From the NCBI GenBank assembly GCA_963969345.1, contig OZ017767.1:992001-1056000 (forward strand): a DNA stretch of 64,000 nucleotides, in the 5' to 3' direction. Under the pieces are notes generated by a model. That model had not been told where the DNA came from. It made no database searches and was given only the letters and a program-made list of their open reading frames with translations. Position numbers and translations under genes: made by a program. Positions 47,708 to 57,287 of the stretch are shown here, piece after piece (position 1 is the stretch's first letter; each line of letters begins with the position of its first letter). The DNA comes from Turbatrix aceti (taxonomy: Eukaryota > Nematoda > Chromadorea > Rhabditida > Panagrolaimidae).

Positions 47708-48877
47708 TCAGGCCAAAGCTTGTTCAAAACCAGCCGACACGATTCCGGGAGGTGAAATCGAACGGTCTCCAGTTTTCTCAGAAACGGAAGAAAAAGAAAA
47801 ACGGCTCGGAGGTGAGACAGAAGACGTCTGAGCAGACGGGGAAGACAGTTCAGGAAACATCTTCGGGGTAGTCGGAGTGCCGGCGAGGGAGCTAGAGCCA
47901 CTTGCCAGCTGGATATTTGATAGGAAAGCCAGCAATTGATCGTGCGAAGGCAAAAGTCCGGGAGCGCCGAAGGAAGTCGGGGGCAACGGCATCGTGGGGC
48001 TGCAGAGGCTGCTCGTAGGTGACACCACCGTCTCCGTGACCTTGGGCGGCGAAACGGTCGTCGAAGAGCCCTGGAGCACGGAAGACAGGTCGACAGTCGA
48101 CGGGAGCGATGCCATGAACGCCTTGAGCAAGTCCCCGGGGCCGGATTGGGAGGCCGGGGCCGGGGCCAGGCTGGGAAGAAAACTAGAGGTCTCAGAAACG
48201 GTCGTTACAGGGGGCAGACAGGACTGGAAGTTGAGCGGGATCTGGGAGGTCGTCGAGGAGGTGGTCGGAGGCAATCCTGCACCGAAGCCGGGGGCTTGCA
48301 GTTGACTGTCTGAAAGGAAAACTGTGAATCAGTAATCAAAACAGAAATAGACTCACAGAGCGCGGACAGGTTGTTGAGGTAGGGCAGCGGCTGGGAAGCA
48401 GCCACCGCGGCGGCGGCGTTGAGCGTGGCGGTGATCTTCTCCCGCGTCATGTTCATGAGCGTGTCCTTGCGCTGGCGACGGCGGATCTTGATCTGGTCCG
48501 CCATGAGTCTCTGCCGCTCGGAGACCACCTGGCACTTGGGGCACTCGCAGTCCTTGAAGGGACAGACCCGCTTGTGGCCCTTCAGCCGGGACTTGCGTCC
48601 GTGTTGACCGCACTTTTGGCAGTTCGGGATGCGTTCTGAAACACAACTTTATAAATAATAAGTTACACTTACACTAAATTTAATTACTGTAGCACACAGA
48701 GTCTTTACAGTTAACCCCTTTTTCCACCCCTGCCCCCTACGCACTTGTATAGCTGACGCCCTCCTTGAAAGGCGGAAAGCCGCCGAAGGAGAAGGCCGAA
48801 GCCGAGTTTGGCGGAAACTGGAGCGGGTTCAGTCCAGCGAAGAGCTGCATCTGGGACATTTTCATCGGATTCGAGAG
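47708..48877 (-). CDS. DM-domain transcription factor, right copy with only the second DM domain intact
   Basis: Minus-strand exons 48745-48877, 48357-48635 and 47708-48309 agree in phase (338 codons including stop) and correspond exactly to the last three exons of the left copy. DM2 and its KIRRRQRK basic extension are unchanged. After FLSNIQL, the protein leaves the left copy and continues ASGSSSLAGT, ending GFEQALA, so the two paralogues share a DNA-binding domain but differ in the last 50-65 residues. The intron donor after DM2 is GTGAGT here, GTGTGT on the left. With DM1 broken upstream (52586-52985), translation could start at the internal ATG just inside the first listed exon. Whether it is expressed is unknown. 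Confidence 0.75.
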
Positions 48878-50910
48878 CTGCAAGAAAAACGACTGGAGTC
48901 AGGGAGTCGTGGAGACAGAGTAACGGTGCACCCGAGTTTGGCACCGAGTCGCGGCAGGGGCGGGGCTTGGGAGGTTCACGCACGGCACACACCCAGACAA
49001 AGGCGGGAAATCCGGAGCGAACACATAAGGAAATCAGAATATAAAGCAACTCTCGCTCAGTTTAGGATTAGGGTAATTTTTCACAAAGACCAGAGAACGA
49101 GTTTTTTGTTTCAGAAAAAAATGACAACATTGAATTGAAAGGTTTAAACGGATTTGAAAGCTTTAAAAGAAAAATGACGTTGTAAAAGTGTCCATGTGAA
49201 ATCCGACTATTTTCTTCGCGAGTACAGTGAACGCAAGCCACATCACGAAGGTAGCTGCTCTACCTTCAGTGACAGAGCAAACCAAGCAATGTCGCCAAGA
49301 GCGGGTTGCAAAAATGACAAACGTGCAACATAACTGCGGCCAGCGAGGCGGGCGGTCGTCCACTGGGCCCTGGAAAACAGCTGGCAGCGTGGCACGAACG
49401 CCGGGTGGCACGCAGCGTCATTTGGCAGCAGTTCAAAACGCGCTGCAATGAGGAGGAAACTCGAAACGTCCCGTGCAACTTTTGAGCGGTTGTTTTTTGC
49501 ATCGCCGTTAATTGCGAGAACTTGACAGCGCATTCCAGCATTTTTAAAAGGCTTCAAAGCAAATCAGTGCGGTTAAAAAACGACAAAATTTGTTTTCATG
49601 TTGTAGAATTAAGCAAACTTGCAAAAAAAATAAAGATTTCAGTTTCTGTTTTGTTTTCGGTTTGAAGTTTCAACTCCACAGTGAACCAACCGGGAAGTAA
49701 CACAAGGCCCCAAAGATCAACAACCACTGTCTCGCAAAATGTTTTTGAATTCATCAAAGCCCACAGACAGCTTGCAAACTGTTTGTAAATCGCTCCAAAC
49801 TTCCCTCAACAAAAAAACAAATTAAAAATACACGCTCCGTCAACGTGCCGCCGCGGCAGACGCACGCGTGCCTCCGAATAACAGGGATTAACTGTAGACG
49901 ACACTGGCGGCGGCAAACACGGAACCGCGGCTCGAAAAACGACTGCAGCGCCGGAAAACTCTCTCCCCACCCTAAAAACACTTGTAAACAGCGCTACATT
50001 GCCAACGCACACTTGGCCGTGTTTGCGACCCTGGCGGCGACGGGGGAAGGGTTTGTGTTGAAAACGGCGGCTTTATCGAGAAGCAGGAAGGCATCAACTA
50101 TGCATCGGGCTTTTTGCGCGGCCTCGAAAAACAAAGATAGTTTTTTCACACCAATATTGTAAACAAAGCTGGCGGACTGGCAACGCATATTATGGCCAGG
50201 TAAACCAAAAACATATATCGGACAGTTTTACTTCGAATTTTTTTGTGACAAAACACAATTCTTCTGTTTTTGAACCGATTAAAAGCACTATTCAGTGGTA
50301 CATTTGTAAACATTCTAAAAACATCAGAACAGGTGAAAATGATATCATGCTGCTGTTTTATGCAAATTGCCAATCAAAACTTGCTTTGATTTGTTTCACA
50401 GGTGTTAACGAAAAACAAAACACACGTGGTGTTATCAAACGGCGTGCAGTTATTTTAATTTATTATTAACACTTTGAAAAAAAAGTTGCAACAACAAAAC
50501 TTGTTCCACTCCGTTTACAAACGTTTGTGCTAGTGTGTTCCCAAAAATTGTTTTTTTTTGGGCAGCCAAGTTGGCACACAAATTACGCGCAATTCGGCAA
50601 ACACATAACAAACAACTGAAACTAGCCGACAAGTTTGAAAAACAAAGAAAAACATTTTGCCGAGCAAGGAACATGCGCTTTCAGTTTTCAATTCAGCTTG
50701 ACGCAGTTTTTAAACTCAGATTTTGACAAACGCAACTACAGTGTTTTTAAAAGTGCGTTAAAAGTACGGCCCCCGAGACTCACGGCCATTGGTCCTGCAG
50801 TGAATGCGTGAAAATTTTCACGTTGCCAGTAAATCATAAAACAAATACATAAAACCGTTGCGGAAATCAGTGAAATTATGTTTGTCTGATGAAATTCGCT
50901 TATTTGTTTG

Positions 50911-51222
50911 TGTTACGCGAGTACGAGTTGGTGCAACGCGTGCGCATTCGTATCTCGCGTAGAATAATTGTTTCCTGTATTTCCCTTTCCTATTGTCTCA
51001 GTTGTTGTTTTGTCTGTCGCCGCGAGCGGTCGTGTTCGTTGGCTGCGTGATCGACGCCCGGCCGAAGGCAAGCCCAGAGCAACCCAAAGACCTCAACCCG
51101 ACGGAACTCCACCCTTGTTGAGGTAGTGATTGGACCTGTTGTATGTTGTATTATATGTATTGGTTACAGGTCTTTGCTTGTGAGTAAAGTATCTATCGCG
51201 AGTGGCATAGAGAACTACTACA
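50911..51222 (+). repeat. 5' LTR
   Basis: 312 bases, TGTTACGCGAGT at the start and AACTACTACA at the end. I see no difference from the 3' LTR at 52149-52460. Confidence 0.93.
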
Positions 51223-51277
51223 TTGGTGACGAGAGGATTCGGCGACCTACAGAGGTGACGAGAAGCCGATCCAAGCC

Positions 51278-52138
51278 ATGCCCGCAACTCCGAACAAGAC
51301 AGATCTCACGACCGAGCCCGAGAAGGATGCGAAGAAGAGCAAACCGCTTGCCGCGAAAGCTGCAGGGCCAGCAATCGGAGCGGTTGCAGTCTCAAAGCGA
51401 TCATCGATCCAGGAGGCCAGGGTCAATCAGCAGAAAACCCGATGGTCGTGTCTATATGTCAAGGAGTGCACGTGCCATCAATTCGACGACTTCGCAGGAT
51501 CCCAGGATCACATCGGTGCAGCGACCATTCATGAACGGAAGGGTGACCAGGCCGGTCGGACCCTTGCCGTGCGGATCGCAGAAGCAGCCAACGATGACCA
51601 GCTCTCGAAAGTCAAGTTTGAAGGACGAGCAGAAGCGGTACCCCAGACGATTGCAAGCCAGTGCAATGTCAAAAAGGAGGGGAAAGTGGTGATAGCGAGT
51701 GTTCCTGTTATCACCGAAGGCAAGTGCGTGCCACGTGCGAAGGCAGCGCACCCAGCACTATTGCCTACGATTGAAGATGTTCAAAGCATCCAGCATTGTC
51801 CGTCCCTGCCGTATCCAGCCGAGCGATACGGGCACATGCTCACGGATGGACTGAAGATGAACGCCGATGTGGTGGACCTGCAGGAAGCAGTCCGCCTGAT
51901 GCTGCGCAGCATCCGAACCAGTCCCAGCAAGATGGTTTCCGGTAACATCAGTCCTGCCGAAGCACTCTTGGACGACAACCGAAACCGACGCCGGATTTCG
52001 AGAAGCCGCAGACGCAGAGTGTTTGCAAGGAAACGTGTCCCGACGACTACCCGTCGCAGGGTGAATCCGACGACGACGTCTCAGGAAGGAGATTTGCCCC
52101 TGTCCCATGATTCAGCCCTTATTGTCCGTTTCTGTTGA
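51278..52138 (+). CDS. Retrotransposon internal reading frame with an integrase C-terminal remnant
   Basis: An uninterrupted frame of 286 codons fills the element from just after the primer site to the polypurine tract. The N-terminal part (MPATPNKTDL) sits where gag starts and is basic and low-complexity, with no zinc knuckle. Near residues 205-235, LRSIRTSPSK and GNISPAEALL resemble the tail of Ty3/gypsy integrases (YR-TPH ... TG-SPAELL). This suggests that a large internal deletion joined the start of gag to the end of pol. The C-terminus is Arg-rich. It may not be translated at all. Confidence 0.55.
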   Translation: MPATPNKTDLTTEPEKDAKKSKPLAAKAAGPAIGAVAVSKRSSIQEARVNQQKTRWSCLYVKECTCHQFDDFAGSQDHIGAATIHERKGDQAGRTLAVRIAEAANDDQLSKVKFEGRAEAVPQTIASQCNVKKEGKVVIASVPVITEGKCVPRAKAAHPALLPTIEDVQSIQHCPSLPYPAERYGHMLTDGLKMNADVVDLQEAVRLMLRSIRTSPSKMVSGNISPAEALLDDNRNRRRISRSRRRRVFARKRVPTTTRRRVNPTTTSQEGDLPLSHDSALIVRFC

Positions 52139-52148
52139 GAGAGGGAAG

Positions 52149-52460
52149 TGTTACGCGAGTACGAGTTGGTGCAACGCGTGCGCATTCGTATCTCGCGTAG
52201 AATAATTGTTTCCTGTATTTCCCTTTCCTATTGTCTCAGTTGTTGTTTTGTCTGTCGCCGCGAGCGGTCGTGTTCGTTGGCTGCGTGATCGACGCCCGGC
52301 CGAAGGCAAGCCCAGAGCAACCCAAAGACCTCAACCCGACGGAACTCCACCCTTGTTGAGGTAGTGATTGGACCTGTTGTATGTTGTATTATATGTATTG
52401 GTTACAGGTCTTTGCTTGTGAGTAAAGTATCTATCGCGAGTGGCATAGAGAACTACTACA
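52149..52460 (+). repeat. 3' LTR
   Basis: 312 bases, same sequence as the 5' LTR, followed by the target duplication GTTTG. Confidence 0.93.
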
Positions 52461-52585
52461 GTTTGTTTATTTTTTTTACAAAATAAGAAAAAAAATACTA
52501 CATGGACAAAAATTTACTTCATTGTGCAGTTAATTTTTGTTTTTATGTTACTCAAACGCAATAACGCATTTGCGATTGCTATCAG

Positions 52586-52985
52586 TTATGACTGTCTGCT
52601 ACAACTCCGACAAGCCGCATGCATAAGTGTCGTGTGCTCTTCAATGTTGATTACTCCTATATCCCCCGTCAAATCGCAGGCGGCAAAGGGACAGTCGCAC
52701 TTGTGATTCTTCCGCGGCTCGGCCCGACCGTGGTTGAGGCAACGCTGGCAGTAGTACACGCGCCGGTTGACGCCGGGGATCTGACCTGAAAAAATATCAG
52801 TGTTTTTATTTGCTTAGATTACTAATAAAATATTTTGGATTCAAAAATACGGTACAGTCACCGACAGATCAAAAATACTTACGAGCCAGTCGACTGCCGA
52901 TGGTCTCCGCGACCGCCGCCGTCACCGAGTTCAGAGAAACGATTGAACCGAAAGCCTCGATTGAAGTGGGTTCACTCCCGAGCAT
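52586..52985 (-). pseudogene. Broken first DM domain of the right copy
   Basis: Minus-strand exon 52883-52985 equals the left first exon (MLGSEPTSIE). The next exon (from 52785 downward) follows the left DM1 through HKCDCPFAAC and then, at about 52673, changes to DLTGDIGVIN and stops at 52586-52588. The last zinc ligands (CECQKC) and the recognition helix are lost, so this DM1 cannot bind zinc or DNA normally. The breakpoint is about 210 bases from the LTR element. Confidence 0.85.
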
Positions 52986-53657
52986 ACCGTGATAAGAAAA
53001 AGTGGCAGGTGTTGTTGGTTGATTATGTTCTAAACTTGAACCCTCAGTTTTAAATATTTTCAGCCAAAAAATCAAAAAAAATTTCATAACAGTTTAAAAA
53101 ATATTTTTGTTTCAAGCAGACACGGAATAAAAAACAGGATCAAAGTCGCCAGGTTGCTAATCCAGGGAGTTCACGAAAACAACAGGCAACGGCAGTCGAC
53201 AGCCGCCGTCGCCCGCAATGCATAAAAAATAACAACACTTTGACACTGATCCAACATTTATACTCTCATTTTTGCAAAAAAATATCTGGGAGGCGACTCG
53301 TTTTGGCTAGCGCTCAAAAATCTCAGGAACGACCAGAGTATGCGCACCCGGAACCAAAACAGGGGCCAAACACGATGCAATGCTCTGCAAATAGTCTCGC
53401 CGTGTTCACAAATTAAAAAACACCGATTCTGGAGTAGACTGTTTTTTGACGCCTAAAAGGTCCACGATTGAATGCGGACAGTTACAATTGCTGCCAGGTG
53501 AAAGGAACGAGTTTTACAAAAAATACCTCGCGCTTAACCCCTCTCCCCATTCACCAATTACAAGCTCCTCATTGTTGTCCACGCCCGGAAATGAAACATG
53601 TAACCCCCTCCAAAGTCCAAAAATATCAATCGCCCTGCGCGACACAAAAAAATGAGA

Positions 53658-53693
53658 AAAGTGTCGGTCGCGTCAATTAACGACCGACACTTT
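53658..53693. promoter_or_regulatory. Hairpin upstream of the right DM copy
   Basis: Exact counterpart of 33445-33480, with both 13-base stem halves unchanged. Confidence 0.5.
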
Positions 53694-54717
53694 CCAATCG
53701 TAACCCCGACTGTCACACGATCCTCACAATTATGCGGTTAAATGGTGTTTATAGTTCACGCGGCCGTCTGCGGTAGAACTCGGCTTGATTTGAGTGCGGT
53801 TGTTGTCTCAAAAAACGCGGAACAAACAAACACATCCACCCCGGGCCGGAGCAAACACGCACGCAGCCAAAAACACGGCCAGGAGCAGACAGCGTTGTTT
53901 TGAGCGCGTTCAGTTGCCGGGGTTTCAGCGGGGGTTGTTTTGGAGTTTTGGAGCACGGAGAACAGACAGAAGAGACGCCGACTGTCGGCTGTTATCTGCG
54001 ACGAAAACAACTCTCTTGCTACAGTCGGAGACAGCAGGGAACATGTCCGCGGGCGACGCAACCAGATTGTACGGATCAGAAGTTGGGTAGCTCGGGGATC
54101 TAAAAAGGGGGCTCGCAGCGCAAAAATGCAGCCGACTGTTCGCTGAAGCACGATATTCAATGCTTGACAGTTAAAAAGTGTTTTGTCTTTGCTGACGGAG
54201 AAGATCGATAGGCATGATACCATACCAAAGTTGCGTACAGTGATAAATGCAGAGTTACAGTTTCCCAAGGCGCAGGAAATCCGCGGACGCGTGAAACCAC
54301 CGAAGCCAATGAAAAGTGCACCCGCCCTTTTGCGACGGACGAACAACGCATCCAATTCGCGGGTGCACTTTTACGTGAGCCCCGATGTACTACTGTGGGG
54401 CTGGGCAGGGGCCTGAAGTGGCGGTAGTCGACGTGGAGGCTCGTGGAGGAACCCGACCAGATCTGGGTGACGAGAGCACCGTGCTGCCTGCGAAGAACTG
54501 ACTTTTGTTCCCTCGTGTTGGCGGTGTTCCTTTTCGACACCTCCGCCGCGAAAACACTCGTCACTCGACCGCCTCAAAAGTCGGCCGTGTCCGGAGCCTC
54601 TTTTTCTTAATTGTCGTTAATTGCTCGCTGCCACGCAGATCTTTTCTCTGCCAGCCACACGCATCATGCACCTGGGCAGTCTCAAAAACAAAAGCAACAC
54701 ACTCGTCGCCGAAGGGG

Positions 54718-55837
54718 AGCAAGTGGCTGCATTGTCTTCTCCTCCAAAAAAGCACACAAAATGCTACACCGCTGCCCTCGGGGCTTCTTTTCTTTTCTTT
54801 TCTGGTTAACCCACTTTTTTCTCACCCCAGAAAAAAAACAAAAACACACGTGAACGTCGTCCGTTTCCTGCTCTCCGCGACCCCTGGTGTCGGCTCGTTT
54901 TGGGTGTCCGTGCAGTCACTTGTTTTTTTGTGCGTTCCCTTCGTCGCCCCGTGCAACATCGCAAACACTCGCGACACCCGAGGCTCTGAACGGGCAGAGC
55001 AAGTGGCTGCATTGTCTTCTCCTCCAAAAAAGCACACAAAATGCTACACCGCTGCCCTCGGGGCTTCTTTTCTTTTCTTTTCTGGTTAACCCACTTTTTT
55101 CTCACCCCAGAAAAAAAACAAAAACACACGTGAACGTCGTCCGTTTCCTGCTCTCCGCGACCCCTGGTGTCGGCTCGTTTTGGGTGTCCGTGCAGTCACT
55201 TGTTTTTTTGTGCGTTCCCTTCGTCGCCCCGTGCAACATCGCAAACACTCGCGACACCCGAGGCTCTGAACGGGCAGAGCAAGTGGCTGCATTGTCTTCT
55301 CCTCCAAAAAAGCACACAAAATGCTACACCGCTGCCCTCGGGGCTTCTTTTCTTTTCTTTTCTGGTTAACCCACTTTTTTCTCACCCCAGAAAAAAAACA
55401 AAAACACACGTGAACGTCGTCCGTTTCCTGCTCTCCGCGACCCCTGGTGTCGGCTCGTTTTGGGTGTCCGTGCAGTCACTTGTTTTTTTGTGCGTTCCCT
55501 TCGTCGCCCCGTGCAACATCGCAAACACTCGCGACACCCGAGGCTCTGAACGGGCAGAGCAAGTGGCTGCATTGTCTTCTCCTCCAAAAAAGCACACAAA
55601 ATGCTACACCGCTGCCCTCGGGGCTTCTTTTCTTTTCTTTTCTGGTTAACCCACTTTTTTCTCACCCCAGAAAAAAAACAAAAACACACGTGAACGTCGT
55701 CCGTTTCCTGCTCTCCGCGACCCCTGGTGTCGGCTCGTTTTGGGTGTCCGTGCAGTCACTTGTTTTTTTGTGCGTTCCCTTCGTCGCCCCGTGCAACATC
55801 GCAAACACTCGCGACACCCGAGGCTCTGAACGGGCAG
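54718..55837. repeat. Four tandem copies of a 280-bp unit
   Basis: Copies start at 54718, 54998, 55278 and 55558 with AGCAAGTGGCTGCATTGTCT and an exact 280-base period. They read as identical. The left arm has a single copy (32141-32420). Open frames running through the repeats are products of periodicity. Confidence 0.93.
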
Positions 55838-56279
55838 ACACGATGAAACACAAAAACACGCAAGCTGTCTGTTTTTTGAGAGTCGGGGCTCGTGAGTCGC
55901 TGCCTAGGGGTGTGCATACGAGAGACGACGCTGCAATAAAAAAAACAAGCAGAGACGAGGAAGTCTGGTTCATGACGAACAAAAAGTATCTGGTTGTTTT
56001 TTACTTTTTTAACCGCCTGTTTGTCACGGGAAAGCAATTATGTTGGGTGTTTTTTGGCGCTTTTCAAACATGAAAATTTGAACCAAACTTGATCAACTTC
56101 ATTTTTTTCAAATTATTTAAAGCAAAATCCCATACCATTCAGTTTTTAAAATGTATGCCTGTTTGCGTATTAGAACGCTTTGGTATAATTAAATTACTGT
56201 TAAAATTGTCGAAACCTGGTTACATTTTATAATTTCTTGTAGTGTTTTTTTTTTAATTTTACACACGCAGTAAATAATA

Positions 56280-57287
56280 TTGTTATCACAGGATCAAAAA
56301 GTGATGTAAGGTGCCGATCGTAAAAAGAAGCGTTTCTTGCAATGAGTGAATCTGTTTTTATTCGAGTAAACTGTTTTAAGCCAAGATGATCATTATGAAC
56401 TCAAACTTTTTCAAACATATCAGTGCTTTGATGCAATCGTGCTCATAAATATTGCCCGGATGTTGTCTAAACGTAAGTTTTTATTTTACAAAAAAAAATT
56501 TTTACGAAAAAAAACTGAGTGAGTCCAGCGACGATGGTGGTCCACTCTTCTAAACCGGTCGATGCCGTCATGGAATCCGCCGCGCCGGACGTTCTCAGAC
56601 ATTCGTTGGTCTAGGTGATACTAAAGAAAACAAAAAACCGAAATAGTTGGCGACTATTCCTCGACCGATCCGGATCACAGTCACGAACCTTATTTAGGCT
56701 GCCTCGCTCTTCCTATTTTTTTCTAAAATTTGGTTTACGCTTCGTTTCTTCTTGTTTTGCAAAAAAAAATATAACTGGATTGCCATGTACATATTTAAAA
56801 AAAAAACATAAAACCCCCTCAAAAAATCCTGAAATTACGCTTTCGACAACCAACTCCGAGTTCAATAATTGATTGACAACAACGCTACAGAGCTAATTTT
56901 GAACCAATTTAAAAAAATAGAAAGTAGATAAACTGTGGCATGTATTCCAAGAAAAATCAGCAAATTGTGGATTCCACTGCGCCTAAATCCACTCAGCTAA
57001 GTCATCCTTTACCTCAATGCTTACCTGGACAATGTAGGCTGCTAAAACTTCCAATGATAACGCCAAATCAGGTAAAACAGGAAAGATTCTGCGGAAGCCC
57101 GAGAAAGAAACGATTGAACAAGAAAAAAATTATAAAAATCAGATTTTGTTGGGGACACTTTGCCAGAGCTGTTAAAAATTGTTTCGTCTGATTTTTTTTT
57201 GCTTTTCTGATGTGAGTTTCGCTTTTTTAGCTTTCTCCTTCTGGCATTCCATTTCTTTTGTAATTCGTCCTATACCCTCACTTTTCT
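56280..57287. other. Upstream region of the next gene, no supported gene
   Basis: A short GC-rich island at 56520-56615 contains a small frame (MVVHSSKPVDAVMESAAPD) ending at TAG with a donor-like GTGATA, and another frame lies at 56940-57190. Neither could be joined convincingly to an exon of the following gene. They may be 5' non-coding exons or a small unrelated gene. Confidence 0.4.

Larger units (their letters stand above)
50906..52465 (+). mobile_element. Compact non-autonomous LTR retrotransposon
   Basis: Two 312-base LTRs (50911-51222 and 52149-52460) starting TG and ending CA read as identical, flanked by the 5-base target duplication GTTTG (50906-50910 and 52461-52465). The primer-binding site TGGTGACGAGAG (51224-51235) follows the 5' LTR after one T. 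A polypurine tract GAGAGAGGGAAG (52137-52148) precedes the 3' LTR. The interior is only 926 bases and lacks protease, reverse transcriptase and RNase H. The layout fits a Ty3/gypsy-type deletion derivative that moves with helper proteins. Matching LTRs mean a recent insertion. Confidence 0.93.
47913..56276 (-). repeat. Right arm of large inverted repeat (about 8.4 kb)
   Basis: Reverse complement of 31700-38607 with high identity. Compared with the left it gained three extra 280-bp units (54718-55837), lost the counterpart of 34470-36100, and instead carries 50433-52672 with an LTR retrotransposon. Its inner end falls inside the last exon of the DM gene. Confidence 0.92.

Noticed and set aside
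54505..56073. Long frames running through the 280-bp tandem repeats
   Set aside because: The frames shift by one base per unit (280 is not a multiple of three) and reflect repetition, not coding.
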